Positions 27,896 to 36,790 of a DNA stretch of 64,000 nucleotides are shown here, piece by piece. Origin of the DNA: Halomonas shengliensis (GTDB taxonomy: Bacteria; Pseudomonadota; Gammaproteobacteria; Pseudomonadales; Halomonadaceae); the NCBI RefSeq assembly GCF_900104135.1, contig NZ_FNIV01000003.1:62001-126000 (forward strand). Direction: 5' to 3'. The notes under the pieces are model-generated. The model made no database searches and was not told the origin of the DNA. It was given only the letters and a program-made list of their open reading frames with translations. The position numbers and the translations under genes were made by a program. Within the stretch, counting starts at the first letter, position 1, and every line of letters begins with the position of its first letter.

Positions 27896-28792
27896 ATGAG
27901 CAAATCCTGTGGTGGCGCCTGTGGCGGTGATGCAACGTCCGCAGCGGATACCGATATACAGGCCTCCTCCGAGGCGCCAGGGAGATGGGTCAGTGTTTAT
28001 GCCGTGCCGAAGATGGACTGTCCATCAGAAGAACGAATGATTCGCCTAGCCCTGAACGGCTTTGAGGAGATTCGGGCGCTGTCCTTCGACTTGTCGAACC
28101 GCCGGCTGAAGGTCGTGCATGACGGCGAGGTCGAGCCCGTCACCTCGAAACTGAAGACCTTGGGGCTAGGCGCCTCGCTTCAGGAAACCGTCGCTGCAAA
28201 TCCGGAGACCATCAAGGCCGCCGAGTTTTCGGCAGCTTCTGCTAAGCAAGAATCCGGGACCCTGCGCTGGTTGCTCGGCATCAATGCACTTCTGTTCGTG
28301 GTGGAAATGACTGCCGGTCTGATCGCCCAGTCCACCGGCCTGATTGGAGAATCCCTGGACAATTTTGCCGATGCGGCGGTGTACGGGCTTGCCCTTTATG
28401 CGGTTGGACATAGCGTGAAAATGCAGGTACGTGCCGCGCATCTTGCTGGTGTACTGCAACTGATCTTGGCTGTGGGCGTGCTCGTAGAGGTGGTGAGACG
28501 CTTTGTATTCGGTAGTGAGCCTGAATCGCTGGTGATGATGGCTATCGCATTCGTCGCATTGATTGCCAATACCAGTTGTCTGCTGCTCATATCCAAACAT
28601 CGGGAAGGCGGGGCGCACATGAAGGCAAGCTGGATATTCTCGGCCAACGACGTGGTGATCAACCTGGGGGTCATCACCGCCGGCGCCCTGGTCGCGTGGA
28701 CCGGTTCCAATTATCCCGATCTGATTATCGGCACCATCGCGGGGGGCATTGTACTTAACGGTGCCAGACGCATTTTGGCGTTGAAGGGTTAA
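27896..28792 (+). CDS. Cation transporter, CDF-type membrane domain with N-terminal metal-binding region
   Basis: 298 residues. The start (SKSCGGACGGDA) is Cys-rich, followed by an HMA-like domain whose metal loop reads VPKMDCPSEERMIRLAL (single Cys). The membrane part has about five to six helices with family residues: ESLDNFADAAVYGLALYAVG and HMKASWIFSANDVVINLGVI, where His/Asp pairs form the CDF transport site. It would export a divalent metal such as Pb, Cd or Zn from the cytosol. The gene is divergent from the PbrR-like regulator and 3 bp before lspA. Confidence 0.85.
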   Translation: MSKSCGGACGGDATSAADTDIQASSEAPGRWVSVYAVPKMDCPSEERMIRLALNGFEEIRALSFDLSNRRLKVVHDGEVEPVTSKLKTLGLGASLQETVAANPETIKAAEFSAASAKQESGTLRWLLGINALLFVVEMTAGLIAQSTGLIGESLDNFADAAVYGLALYAVGHSVKMQVRAAHLAGVLQLILAVGVLVEVVRRFVFGSEPESLVMMAIAFVALIANTSCLLLISKHREGGAHMKASWIFSANDVVINLGVITAGALVAWTGSNYPDLIIGTIAGGIVLNGARRILALKG

Positions 28793-28795
28793 ATA

Positions 28796-29308
28796 ATGCT
28801 CATTATTGGCAAAAAGCTCTCGCCGTATGCCCTATTGTCCATATCGGGCCTGCTGGCAGCGTCTGATCAGGCTGTAAAGTGGCTGGTGCAGCAATCAATG
28901 GCCTATGGCGAGTATGTTTCGGTGACCCCGTTCTTTAACTGGGTGCACCTATGGAACACCGGTGCCGCATTCAGTCTTTTTGCGAATGGTGGAGGCTGGC
29001 AGCGCTACTTTTTTATCGGAATCGCGGTAGTGGTCTCGATTTTTCTGATCAAGCTGATCCTTGAAAATCGTCATAAAGGAGAAGCCATCGCTTACAGTCT
29101 TATCCTCGGTGGCGCCATGGGCAACCTGATTGACCGGGTCTTTCGCGGCTATGTTGTGGATTCCTTTGATTTCTATTGGCGAGACTGGCATTGGCCGGCC
29201 TTCAACCTGGCTGATATTGCAATTGTCCTCGGTGCCTTACTTTTCGTTTCCAGCAGCTTGTTGGGTAAAAAAGCAAACACCAATGCCGAGCCGGATGGAT
29301 CTGACTGA
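28796..29308 (+). CDS. lspA: Lipoprotein signal peptidase (LspA), IS passenger copy
   Basis: 170 residues, four membrane helices. Conserved blocks are SDQAVKWLV, FFNWVHLWNTGAAFS, GGAMGNLIDRVFRGYVVDSF and AFNLADIAIVLG; the two catalytic aspartates lie in NLIDR and FNLAD. It cleaves signal peptides of diacylglyceryl-modified prolipoproteins. LspA copies linked to lead resistance (as in pbr operons) and to ISPpu12 are known. It is 22 bp upstream of the transposase, so one metal-induced transcript could cover transporter, peptidase and transposase. Confidence 0.94.
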   Translation: MLIIGKKLSPYALLSISGLLAASDQAVKWLVQQSMAYGEYVSVTPFFNWVHLWNTGAAFSLFANGGGWQRYFFIGIAVVVSIFLIKLILENRHKGEAIAYSLILGGAMGNLIDRVFRGYVVDSFDFYWRDWHWPAFNLADIAIVLGALLFVSSSLLGKKANTNAEPDGSD

Positions 29309-29329
29309 CACCTACGCCTATACAACACC

Positions 29330-30619
29330 ATGACCGAACTTCCCGACAACATCCTTCACCTGCCGCAATACCAAGTACTGGGCTGCAAATCAACCGACGA
29401 CGAAATGCACTTCCAGGTGGACGTGCCCGATCCCATCGCCTGCGAGGAATGCGGCGTGCAGGGTGAGTTCGTACGGTTCGGCAAGCGTGACGTTCCCTAT
29501 CGTGATCTGCCCATCCACGGCAAGCGGGTCACTCTCTGGGTGGTCCGCCGCCGATACACCTGCCGGGCCTGCAAGACAACATTCAGGCCCCAGCTACCGG
29601 AGATGGTGGACGGATTCCGTATGACACTGCGGCTGCATGAGTACGTGGAGAAGGAATCCTTCAACCACCCCTACACCTTTGTGGCGGCACAGACCGGCCT
29701 GGACGAGAAGACGGTGCGCGACATCTTCAACGCCCGCGCCGAGTTCCTGGGGCGCTGGCACCGCTTCGAGACGCCCCGCATCCTGGGCATTGACGAGCTA
29801 TACCTGAACAAGCGCTACCGCTGCATTCTGACCAACATTGAGGAGCGAACCCTGCTCGACCTGCTGGCCACCCGCCGCCAGGACGTGGTGACCAACTACC
29901 TGATGAAGCTGAAAGACCGGCAGAAGGTCGAGATCGTCAGCATGGACATGTGGAACCCCTACCGGGCAGCGGTCAAGGCTGTGCTGCCCCAGGCCCGTAT
30001 CGTGGTCGATAAGTTCCATGTGGTGCGCATGGCCAACGATGCCCTAGAGAGAGTGCGCAAGGGCCTCAGAAAGGAGCTGAAACCGTCCCAGAGCCGGACT
30101 CTCAAGGGAGACCGGAAAATCCTGCTGAAACGCGCTCACGAAGTCTCAGACCGGGAGCGCCTCATCATGGAGACCTGGACAGGCGCGTTCCCGCAACTGC
30201 TGGCCGCCTACGAGCACAAGGAGCGCTTCTACGGCATCTGGGACGCCACCACACGGCTCCAGGCAGAAGCCGCCCTGGACGAGTGGATAGCCACCATCCC
30301 GAAGGGCCAAAAGGAAGTCTGGAGCGATCTGGTCAGGGCAGTGGGAAACTGGCGCGAAGAGACCATGACCTACTTCGAGACGGACATGCCCGTCACCAAC
30401 GCTTACACGGAGTCCATCAACCGACTGGCCAAGGACAAGAACCGTGAAGGGCGCGGTTACTCCTTCGAGGTGATGCGGGCACGAATGCTCTACACCACGA
30501 AGCACAAGAAGAAGGCACCGACTGCGAAGGTCTCTCCTTTCTACAAGAAAACCATCGGTTACGGACTGCCGGACTTCGCAGAGGAACTCAACTACGGAGT
30601 CGATCTATCAACCATCTGA
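29330..30619 (+). CDS. tnpA: ISL3-family transposase
   Basis: 429 residues. The N-terminal zinc-finger region has CEECGV (first Cys pair) and RRYTCRACKTTFRP (second pair). DDE catalytic candidates are Asp in EIVSMDMWNPY, Asp in IVVDKFHVV and Glu in VTNAYTESINRLAKDKNREG. It ends 34 bp before the right inverted repeat. It is closely similar to the transposase at 34527 over its whole length, yet the two elements carry different cargo. Probably active. Confidence 0.93.
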   Translation: MTELPDNILHLPQYQVLGCKSTDDEMHFQVDVPDPIACEECGVQGEFVRFGKRDVPYRDLPIHGKRVTLWVVRRRYTCRACKTTFRPQLPEMVDGFRMTLRLHEYVEKESFNHPYTFVAAQTGLDEKTVRDIFNARAEFLGRWHRFETPRILGIDELYLNKRYRCILTNIEERTLLDLLATRRQDVVTNYLMKLKDRQKVEIVSMDMWNPYRAAVKAVLPQARIVVDKFHVVRMANDALERVRKGLRKELKPSQSRTLKGDRKILLKRAHEVSDRERLIMETWTGAFPQLLAAYEHKERFYGIWDATTRLQAEAALDEWIATIPKGQKEVWSDLVRAVGNWREETMTYFETDMPVTNAYTESINRLAKDKNREGRGYSFEVMRARMLYTTKHKKKAPTAKVSPFYKKTIGYGLPDFAEELNYGVDLSTI

Positions 30620-30688
30620 GGGTGGTATCAGATTGATGGGGTGAAGGTGCCCCATCAACCATTAAATCCGTATACCCTTTTATATCTG

Positions 30689-30949
30689 CTATTCATCTCG
30701 GTCGCGCTGATCATGCCCGACATGACGGTGCATCAGGAAGTGCATGCCGAGACAGAGGGCCAGGGGCAGCAGCAGCCAGGCGCCGCTGCTCAGTGATTGC
30801 CCGCCCCACATGAACAGCAGCACGGCGCCTCCCATCAGCACCACGCAGGCGGTCATCATCCATTTATGGAGTGCCGCGGTAGGGGAAGACGGCTCTTTCT
30901 GTGATTCGGCCTCTCCCGAGGGGGGCTTGGTGGATTCTGGTCGTTTCAT
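30689..30949 (-). CDS. DUF2933-type small membrane protein
   Basis: 86 residues: a polar N-terminus, two hydrophobic spans (MMTACVVLMGGAVLLFMWGG and AWLLLPLALCLGMHFLMH) and a His-rich tail (MHRHVGHDQRDRDE). The second span with CxxMHxxMH is the DUF2933 hallmark. It overlaps the stop of the upstream P-type ATPase gene by 4 bp. The second ATPase module has the same partner at 50620, so the association is repeated in this window. It may help bind or hand over Cu at the membrane. Confidence 0.8.
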   Translation of the reverse strand: MKRPESTKPPSGEAESQKEPSSPTAALHKWMMTACVVLMGGAVLLFMWGGQSLSSGAWLLLPLALCLGMHFLMHRHVGHDQRDRDE

Positions 30950-33492
30950 GAGCGGTCGCCTTTGGCTTGGACCGATGGGGTGGCAGTGGAAGGCTCTCCG
31001 CGGGGCTGCTCACGGGCGTAACGCCGCTTGAGCAGCAGCGAGTTGCCGATCACCGAGAGGGAGCTGGTGGTCATGGCGATGACGCCGATCATCGGGTGCA
31101 ACAGGCCGATGGCGGCGATGGGGATGGCGGCCACGTTATAGGCGCTGGCCCAGATCAGGTTCTGGACGATCTTGCCGAAGGTGGCACGCGAGAGGTGCAT
31201 GGCGTCCACCACGGCGGTGAGCTCGCCGCGTACCAGGGTCACGTCCGCCGCCTCGATGGCCACGTCGGCCCCGGCACCGATGGCGATGCCCACGTTGGCC
31301 TGCTTCAGTGCTGCGGCGTCGTTGATGCCGTCGCCGACCATGGCCACGTGGTTGCCGTGTTGTTCCTGCAGCGCGCGGATGGCATCAACCTTGCCTTCCG
31401 GCAGCACGCCGGCCTGGACCTCGTCGATGCCCACCTCGTCGGCCACGGCGCGGGCGGCGCGTTCATTGTCGCCGGTGATCATCACCACGTGCAGACCGAG
31501 ATCATGCATGCCGCGGATGGCCTCCACCGACTCCTGCTTGAGGGTGTCGGCCACTGCCACCAAGCCGAGCGCCTGGCCGTCGGCGGCGACGATCACCACG
31601 GTGCGGCCCTTGCCCTCGAGCTCGCCCATGGCGTCATCCAGGGCCTCGAGGCCGGTCACGCCTTCCTCTTCCAGCAACCGGCGATTGCCGATCAGCACGC
31701 TTTCGTTGCCGACCCGGCCCGACACGCCACGGGCGCCGGTGGAGCGGAACTCGCTGACCTCGCCGGGTTTTACATCGCGCTCCCGGGCACCATCGACGAT
31801 GGCCCGAGCGATGGGGTGCTCCGAGGCGTTCTCCACGCTCGCCGCCAGGGTCAGCAGGCGGTTTTCGTCGACGCCTTCGGCGGCGACGGCCTCGGTGAGT
31901 TTTGGTTCGCCGCGGGTGATGGTTCCGGTCTTGTCGAGCACCATCACCTTGACGTCCTTGAAGGTCTGGATCGCTTCGCCGGAACGGATCAGGATGCCAC
32001 GCTCGGCCCCGATACCGGAGCCGACCATCAGCGCCGTGGGGGTGGCAAGGCCCAGGGCGCAGGGACAGGCGATGACCAGCACGGCGATGGCGGCGAGAAT
32101 CGCCAGCACCGGCGTGGCGGCCTCGGGGTTCACCCAGGGCAGGAAGGTCGCACCCCAGTCGAGTATCGGTCGCAGGGCATCCGGGAACAGTGCCCAGGCA
32201 ATCAGGCTGGCCAGGGCGATGGCCAGCACCGCCGGTACGAAGCGGCCGGTCATGCGATCGGCGAATTCCTGGATCGGTACTCGCGAGCCCTGAGCCTGGT
32301 CGATCAGCCGCACCACCTGGGCGAGGAAGGTATCGCCGCCGACGCGGGTCGCCTTGACCCGCAAGCGTCCCTCCTTGTTGATGGTGGCACCGATCACGCT
32401 GTCCCCGGTGCTCTTGTAGACCGGTATCGACTCGCCGGTGGCGATGGACTCGTCGAGATGGCTCTCGCCCTCGACCACCTCGCCGTCGGTGGGGATCTTG
32501 TCGCCGGGGCGCACGACCATGATGTCGCCCGGGGCCAGCTCCTTCACCGCCACCTCGACTTCCTCGCCATCGCGCTCGACGCGTGCTGTCTTGGCACCCA
32601 GGGTCATCAGGCGGCGGATGGCCTGGGAGGCGCGTCCCTTGGCGAGTGCCTCCAGGTAACGGCCCAGCAGGTGGAAGGTCATGATGGTGGCGGCCATCTC
32701 GATGAATGAGGTCATGGGGTAGACGAAGCCGACTAGGCCGATCAGGTAGGGCGGCAGGCTGCCCATGGAAATCAGCACGTCCATGTTGAAGGTGCCGTTC
32801 TTCAGCGAGCGCCAGGTCGACTTGTGGGTGGCAATACCGCCATGGAGAAACACCACCGGGAAGGCCAGCACGGCGATGATGGCCAGGTAGCCGGGAATCG
32901 GCTGCCAGAACATGTGCGGCATCATCAGCAGCATGATCAGGGTGGTGGGGACCGCGGCGATGATCAGCCGCTTGCGGGCCTGGGAAAGATAGGCCTCCTC
33001 GATCTCGGCGTCGCTGTCGGCATCCTCCGCCTCGTCGGCCTGCACGGCGGCCACATCATAGCCGGCCCCTTCCACGGCGCGCTTGATCGCCTCACCATCG
33101 GGGCCATCCCGGGCGACGGTCACCGCCACACGGTGGCTGGCGATATTGGTGTCGATTGATTCGATACCCTCGAGCCGCTCCAGGGTACTGCGGATGATGC
33201 CGGCGCAGTGGTCCGAGCCCATGCCGGGAACTGTCAGGCGGACCTGTTGCATGCCGGTACCACCACTGACGGCGGCCACGTCATAGCCGGCGCCCTCGAC
33301 GGCATCTTTCAAGGTGTCGCCGTTGGGCCCGCCTGTTTCAATGGTCACGCTGACATGGTGGTTGGCGATATTGGTCTGGATCTCGCCCACACCATCGAGG
33401 CGTTCGAGCGTCTTGCGCACGATGCCGGCACAGTGGTCACTGCCCATGCCGGGGACCGTCAGGGTGATCGTGCTGGGGGGCGAGTCGCTCAT
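30946..33492 (-). CDS. copA: Cu+-exporting P1B-type ATPase (CopA) with two variant HMA domains
   Basis: 848 residues. Two N-terminal HMA repeats each have the metal loop PGMGSDHCAGI instead of GMTCxxC, keeping one Cys next to His. The transport core is standard: membrane CPC in [16 protein letters not shown], phosphorylation motif DKTGTITRGE, SEHPIARAI (HP box), GDGINDAAAL, and the Cu-type helix-7/8 residues SAYNVAAIPI and MTTSSLSVIGNS. It exports Cu(I) from the cytosol. It is followed by DUF2933 (4-bp overlap) and preceded on the same strand by a Met-rich Spy-like gene. Confidence 0.93.
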   Translation of the reverse strand: MSDSPPSTITLTVPGMGSDHCAGIVRKTLERLDGVGEIQTNIANHHVSVTIETGGPNGDTLKDAVEGAGYDVAAVSGGTGMQQVRLTVPGMGSDHCAGIIRSTLERLEGIESIDTNIASHRVAVTVARDGPDGEAIKRAVEGAGYDVAAVQADEAEDADSDAEIEEAYLSQARKRLIIAAVPTTLIMLLMMPHMFWQPIPGYLAIIAVLAFPVVFLHGGIATHKSTWRSLKNGTFNMDVLISMGSLPPYLIGLVGFVYPMTSFIEMAATIMTFHLLGRYLEALAKGRASQAIRRLMTLGAKTARVERDGEEVEVAVKELAPGDIMVVRPGDKIPTDGEVVEGESHLDESIATGESIPVYKSTGDSVIGATINKEGRLRVKATRVGGDTFLAQVVRLIDQAQGSRVPIQEFADRMTGRFVPAVLAIALASLIAWALFPDALRPILDWGATFLPWVNPEAATPVLAILAAIAVLVIACPCALGLATPTALMVGSGIGAERGILIRSGEAIQTFKDVKVMVLDKTGTITRGEPKLTEAVAAEGVDENRLLTLAASVENASEHPIARAIVDGARERDVKPGEVSEFRSTGARGVSGRVGNESVLIGNRRLLEEEGVTGLEALDDAMGELEGKGRTVVIVAADGQALGLVAVADTLKQESVEAIRGMHDLGLHVVMITGDNERAARAVADEVGIDEVQAGVLPEGKVDAIRALQEQHGNHVAMVGDGINDAAALKQANVGIAIGAGADVAIEAADVTLVRGELTAVVDAMHLSRATFGKIVQNLIWASAYNVAAIPIAAIGLLHPMIGVIAMTTSSLSVIGNSLLLKRRYAREQPRGEPSTATPSVQAKGDRS

Positions 33493-33569
33493 CGCTTGTC
33501 TCCTGCGGGCGTTGCCGAGTGGACGGCCAACAATGGCCGTCCTGTTGCCTGAGTCTGTGACACTCCCGG

Positions 33570-34217
33570 TCAGTGATGGGCCTCGTGGTCCTCGGGGTCG
33601 ACGTCACTCTCAGGGGTGGCCTGCTGAAGCTGCTGGCGTTGCTCGTCGGTGAGCAGGTCGTTCATGGTATTTTCCAGACGCACCCTCTCGGCCATCATCT
33701 CGCCGTGAAGCTCGGCCATCCGACCGTGCAGGGCCTGGACCTCCTCAGGATCGGGGCGCTCGCCGCGCATCTCCGCCATCAGGTCCTCGCGTAGGTTCAT
33801 CAGGCGGCCCATGCGCTCGAACTGGGCGGGGCGATGCTCCTGCATCAGCGCGCGCATCTCGTCGTGCTGCTCCGGGTCGAGCACCTCCCGCATCATGCCC
33901 ATGCCGGCGCCTCCCATCATCGGGCAGGTCATCATCCCGCCACCCATCATGCCTTTCATCATGCCGGGCCCCATGCCGCCCTGGCCGCCACTCATCATTC
34001 CCCCCATCATGCCGGGCCCCATGTCGCCCTGGCCGCCGCCCATCATTCCGCCCATCATGTCAGGGCCCATGCCGCCTTGGCCGCCGCTGCCGCCCGTCAT
34101 GCCGCTACCCTGATTGGGCTGATTGGTCGGCATGCTCTGGGCGAGAGCGATGCCGCTACCACTGGCACCGAGTGCCAGGGCGAGTCCGAGAGCGAGAGTA
34201 TGCTTGCGAATTTCCAT
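33570..34217 (-). CDS. Met-rich periplasmic Spy/CpxP-like protein (paralogue of 9760)
   Basis: 215 residues with a signal peptide (HTLALGLALALGASGSGIALA). The middle holds irregular Met/Gly repeats (GGQGGMGPDMMGGMMGGG and similar) and TCPMM. The C-terminal helical part closely matches the paralogue: HRPAQFERMGRLMNLREDLM, ERPDPEEVQALHGRMAELHG, LLTDEQRQQLQ. The His-rich end (DPEDHEAHH) is extra. It probably binds Cu in the periplasm as a metal sponge or chaperone. The ATG follows AGGAGA. It lies 77 bp upstream of the ATPase gene. Confidence 0.8.
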   Translation of the reverse strand: MEIRKHTLALGLALALGASGSGIALAQSMPTNQPNQGSGMTGGSGGQGGMGPDMMGGMMGGGQGDMGPGMMGGMMSGGQGGMGPGMMKGMMGGGMMTCPMMGGAGMGMMREVLDPEQHDEMRALMQEHRPAQFERMGRLMNLREDLMAEMRGERPDPEEVQALHGRMAELHGEMMAERVRLENTMNDLLTDEQRQQLQQATPESDVDPEDHEAHH

Positions 34218-34339
34218 GATCCTTCTCCTAGCGAGCTGTTGGGCCCATTCAGGCCCTTTGCTGACATTATTCGGCTACGTGCTGCACAGAGGTCAATCCC
34301 ATGTAACAGTGACTAGGTGTGAGGAGAATTACCCAGGGC

Positions 34340-34478
34340 TCAGGATCTGAAACGTTGTGTCAGCAGATAGACGGGAACCGGAGAAGGGTCGGGCAGAGCT
34401 TGCGGGACACCGCTGCTGGCGAGTATCCGAGGTGCCGGGTCCATACCGCCCAAGGAGGGAGGAACGGTAGCGAATTTG
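34340..34478 (-). pseudogene. C-terminal half of a secreted CHHGH-type protein, split by the mer element
   Basis: Read on the minus strand, this fragment begins at the 8-bp target duplication and runs to a TGA, ending PVPVYLLTQRFRS. That end matches the intact homologue at 54814 (VPVYLLTQRYRV). Its other half is at 39621-39888. Removing the element and one duplication copy joins ..QQDIKF to ATVPPSLGGM.. in frame, which shows the insertion point directly. Confidence 0.85.
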
Positions 34479-34526
34479 GGGTATCCGGATTAAGTGGTAG
34501 ATGGAGCCCCTTGCTCCTTCGAACCC

Positions 34527-35828
34527 TTAACTCTTCCAGAAGGTTGATAGATCGACGCCGTAGTTTTTCTCAGGCTCGGGAAGACCCATGCTGTAGGTCA
34601 TGGTGGCCTTGCCCAGGAAGGGGGATTCCTTGGTCTGCGGCACCTTCTTCTTGTGCTTGGTGGTGTAGAGCATCCGGGCCCGCATCACCTCGAATGAGTA
34701 GCCACGGCCATCGCGGTTCTTATCCTTGGCCAGCCGGTTGATTGACTCCGTGAAGGCGTTGGTGATCGGGATGTCGGTCTCGAAGTAGGTCAGCATCTCC
34801 TCATGCCAGCCACTGATAGCACTGACGAGATCTTTCCAGACCTCCTTTTGCCCCTGTGGGATGTCGTCAATCCAGGCAGTCAGCGCCTTCTCGGCGTCAC
34901 GCCGGGTTGTGGCGTCCCAGATGTGGAAGAACCGCTCCTTGTGCTCGTAGGCCGCCAAGAGCTGGGGGAATGCCCCTGTCCAGGTCTCCATGATGAGCCG
35001 TTCGCGATCTGAGACATCGTGAGCGCGCTTCAGCAGGATCTTCCGGTCACCCTTGAGGGTTCGGCGCTGGTTGGACGTCAGCTTTTTCCTGAGCCCCTTG
35101 CGGACCTTTTCCAAGGCCTCGTTGGCCATTCGCACGACGTGGAACTTATCGACCACAATGCGAGCCTGCGGCAGCACCGCCTGGACAGCACGGCGGTAGG
35201 GTTTCCACATATCCATGCTGACGATCTCGACCTGGTGGCGCTCGGTCATGCTCATGAGGCGCCTCGTCACCGCGTCCTGCTGGCGACCGGGCAGCAGGTC
35301 CAGTAGGGTACGCTCCTCCAGGTTGGTCAGGATGCAGCGGTAGCGGCGGTTCAGGTACAGCTCGTCGATCCCCAGGCAGCGGGGTGTCTCGAAGCGATGC
35401 CAGGCTGCCAGGAACTCAGCCTTCTTCTTGAATATCTCGCGGACAGTCTTCTCGTCGAGGCCCGTGGTATCAGCCACGTAGGCGTAGGGGTGATTGAAGG
35501 CTTCCTTCTCGACGTGGTTGTAAAGCCTCCGCGTCATGCGGTGATCGTCTACCATTTCCGGAAGAGCTGGCCGGAACGTCCTTCCACACGCCCGGCAGGT
35601 GTAGCGGCGACGGACCACCCAGAGGGTGACCCGCCTTCCGTGGATGGGTAGGTCGCGATAGGCCACATCGCGCTTGCCGAACCTGACAAACTCACTCTCA
35701 ACGCCGCATTCCTCGCAAGCTAGAGGCTCAGGAGCTTCGACCTGGTAGTGGAGATCATGCTCTTCCATCTTGGTGGCTAGGACGTGGTACTCGGGAAGGT
35801 GCAGGATGTTGTCAGGCAAGCTGGTCAT
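34527..35828 (-). CDS. tnpA: ISL3-family transposase of the mer element
   Basis: 433 residues from an ATG behind AAGGAAA. It has zinc-finger Cys pairs (CEECGVESEF; RRYTCRACGRTFRP) and DDE candidates in EIVSMDMWKPY, IVVDKFHVV and ITNAFTESINRLAKDKNRDG. It is very similar to the transposase at 29330. It lies 78 bp downstream of merR on the same strand, so merR transcription could run into it. It ends 48 bp inside the inverted repeat at 34479. Confidence 0.93.
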   Translation of the reverse strand: MTSLPDNILHLPEYHVLATKMEEHDLHYQVEAPEPLACEECGVESEFVRFGKRDVAYRDLPIHGRRVTLWVVRRRYTCRACGRTFRPALPEMVDDHRMTRRLYNHVEKEAFNHPYAYVADTTGLDEKTVREIFKKKAEFLAAWHRFETPRCLGIDELYLNRRYRCILTNLEERTLLDLLPGRQQDAVTRRLMSMTERHQVEIVSMDMWKPYRRAVQAVLPQARIVVDKFHVVRMANEALEKVRKGLRKKLTSNQRRTLKGDRKILLKRAHDVSDRERLIMETWTGAFPQLLAAYEHKERFFHIWDATTRRDAEKALTAWIDDIPQGQKEVWKDLVSAISGWHEEMLTYFETDIPITNAFTESINRLAKDKNRDGRGYSFEVMRARMLYTTKHKKKVPQTKESPFLGKATMTYSMGLPEPEKNYGVDLSTFWKS

Positions 35829-35906
35829 GCAAACTTTCCTTGTCGACATGGTCCATAGATGATTGCGACTCTTTGACCGCGTTGTTTTCTACGAACTGAA
35901 GGTGAT

Positions 35907-36353
35907 TTACTCCCTTGGGTCTTCTGCTTCTCTGAGCCCTTCATGCAATGACGCAATTAGCGGGCAAGTGATATTGCCTTGTTGTGCATGGCATCGGTCG
36001 ACCATTTCGCTCAGCACCTTCTCAATTCTTTCAAGCCTGTCGATCTTCTCGCGAACGTCCCCTAACTTGTGCTCTGCGAGAGCACTGGCTTCTTGACAGT
36101 GGGCGCCATCTTCCAGCCGAAGTAGGTCACTGATCTCATCCAGACTAAAGCCCAGCTGCTGCGCCGTTTTCACGAACGTCAACCTGTCGATATCGGCGGC
36201 ACTATAGCGTCGAATACCTCCGGGAGGTCGTTCGGGCTCCGATAATAGCCCTCGTCGCTGGTAATAGCGGATTGTCTCGACATTGACGCCGGCCGCCTTG
36301 GCCAGGCCGCCAATGGTCATGGTGTCCGCCACTTTATCTGCATGTCTCTTCAT
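35907..36353 (-). CDS. merR: Mercury-responsive regulator MerR
   Basis: 148 residues. The helix-turn-helix [20 protein letters not shown] is nearly that of Tn501 MerR. The three Hg-binding cysteines are Cys86, Cys121 and Cys130, with the canonical 35- and 9-residue spacing, in GAHCQEAS and [18 protein letters not shown]. MerR represses and, with Hg(II), activates the divergent merTPFA promoter. I kept the ATG at 36353 because Tn501 MerR has a similar N-terminal extension; an internal ATG at 36320 is possible. Confidence 0.95.
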   Translation of the reverse strand: MKRHADKVADTMTIGGLAKAAGVNVETIRYYQRRGLLSEPERPPGGIRRYSAADIDRLTFVKTAQQLGFSLDEISDLLRLEDGAHCQEASALAEHKLGDVREKIDRLERIEKVLSEMVDRCHAQQGNITCPLIASLHEGLREAEDPRE

Positions 36354-36358
36354 GATGC

Positions 36359-36389
36359 TTGACTCCGTACCAAGCTACGGAAGTAACCT
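36359..36389 (+). promoter_or_regulatory. mer operator/promoter
   Basis: A -35 TTGACT (36359-36364) and -10 TAACCT (36384-36389) are separated by 19 bp. The spacer holds the dyad CCGTA-N6-TACGG, very like the Tn501 mer operator. It lies between divergent merR and merT. Confidence 0.92.
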
Positions 36390-36426
36390 TATCGTAGCTC
36401 CCCCCATCCCGAAAGGAGAATCGTCA

Positions 36427-36777
36427 ATGCGGACACCTAAAACGGGGCGAGGGCCCCTGGCCGCCGGAGGAGTCGCGGCCCTCCTGGCCTCGGCGTGTTG
36501 CCTCGGCCCGCTGGTTCTGATCACGCTGGGCGTTTCCGGCGCCTGGATCAGCAATCTGGCGTCGCTGGAGCCCTATCGCCCGCTCTTTATCGGCGTCGCG
36601 CTGGTGGCGATGTTCTTCGCCTGGCGTCGCGTCTTTCGGCCAGTGGAAAAGTGCCAGCCGGGAGAGGTGTGTGCCGTGCCACGGGTCAGGACGGGCTACA
36701 AGGCGATCTTCTGGCTCGTATCGCTGCTGGTGCTAATCGCCCTGGTATTCCCCTACGTCTTGCCCTTGTTCTATTAA
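36427..36777 (+). CDS. merT: Mercuric ion transporter MerT
   Basis: 116 residues, three membrane helices. The helix-1 Cys pair is in LLASACCLGPLVLITLG and the cytoplasmic-loop pair in EKCQPGEVCAVP. These pass Hg(II) from MerP inward to MerA. The ATG at 36427 follows AAAGGAGAA. It is the first gene of the operon and 13 bp before merP. Confidence 0.95.
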   Translation: MRTPKTGRGPLAAGGVAALLASACCLGPLVLITLGVSGAWISNLASLEPYRPLFIGVALVAMFFAWRRVFRPVEKCQPGEVCAVPRVRTGYKAIFWLVSLLVLIALVFPYVLPLFY

Positions 36778-36790
36778 AAGGAGATCTACC

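Larger units (their letters stand above)
27306..30677 (+). mobile_element. ISL3-family transporter-type IS (ISPpu12-like) with PbrR-like regulator, cation transporter and lspA
   Basis: A 3,372-bp element. The 24-bp terminal inverted repeats at 27306-27329 and 30654-30677 start GGGTAAGCGGATTAAATGG and GGGTATACGGATTTAATGG (21 of 24 match). An exact 8-bp duplication TTTTATAT flanks it at 27298-27305 and 30678-30685. The order merR-like (minus), transporter, lspA, tnpA (plus) is that of ISPpu12 from the TOL plasmid pWW0, which I recall as the same length. It inserted between two convergent genes and broke neither. Confidence 0.95.

Noticed and set aside
30967..32709. 580-residue open frame on the plus strand
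   Set aside because: It lies antisense to the P-type ATPase gene, is His/Gly/Asp-rich as GC-rich shadows are, and has no family motif.
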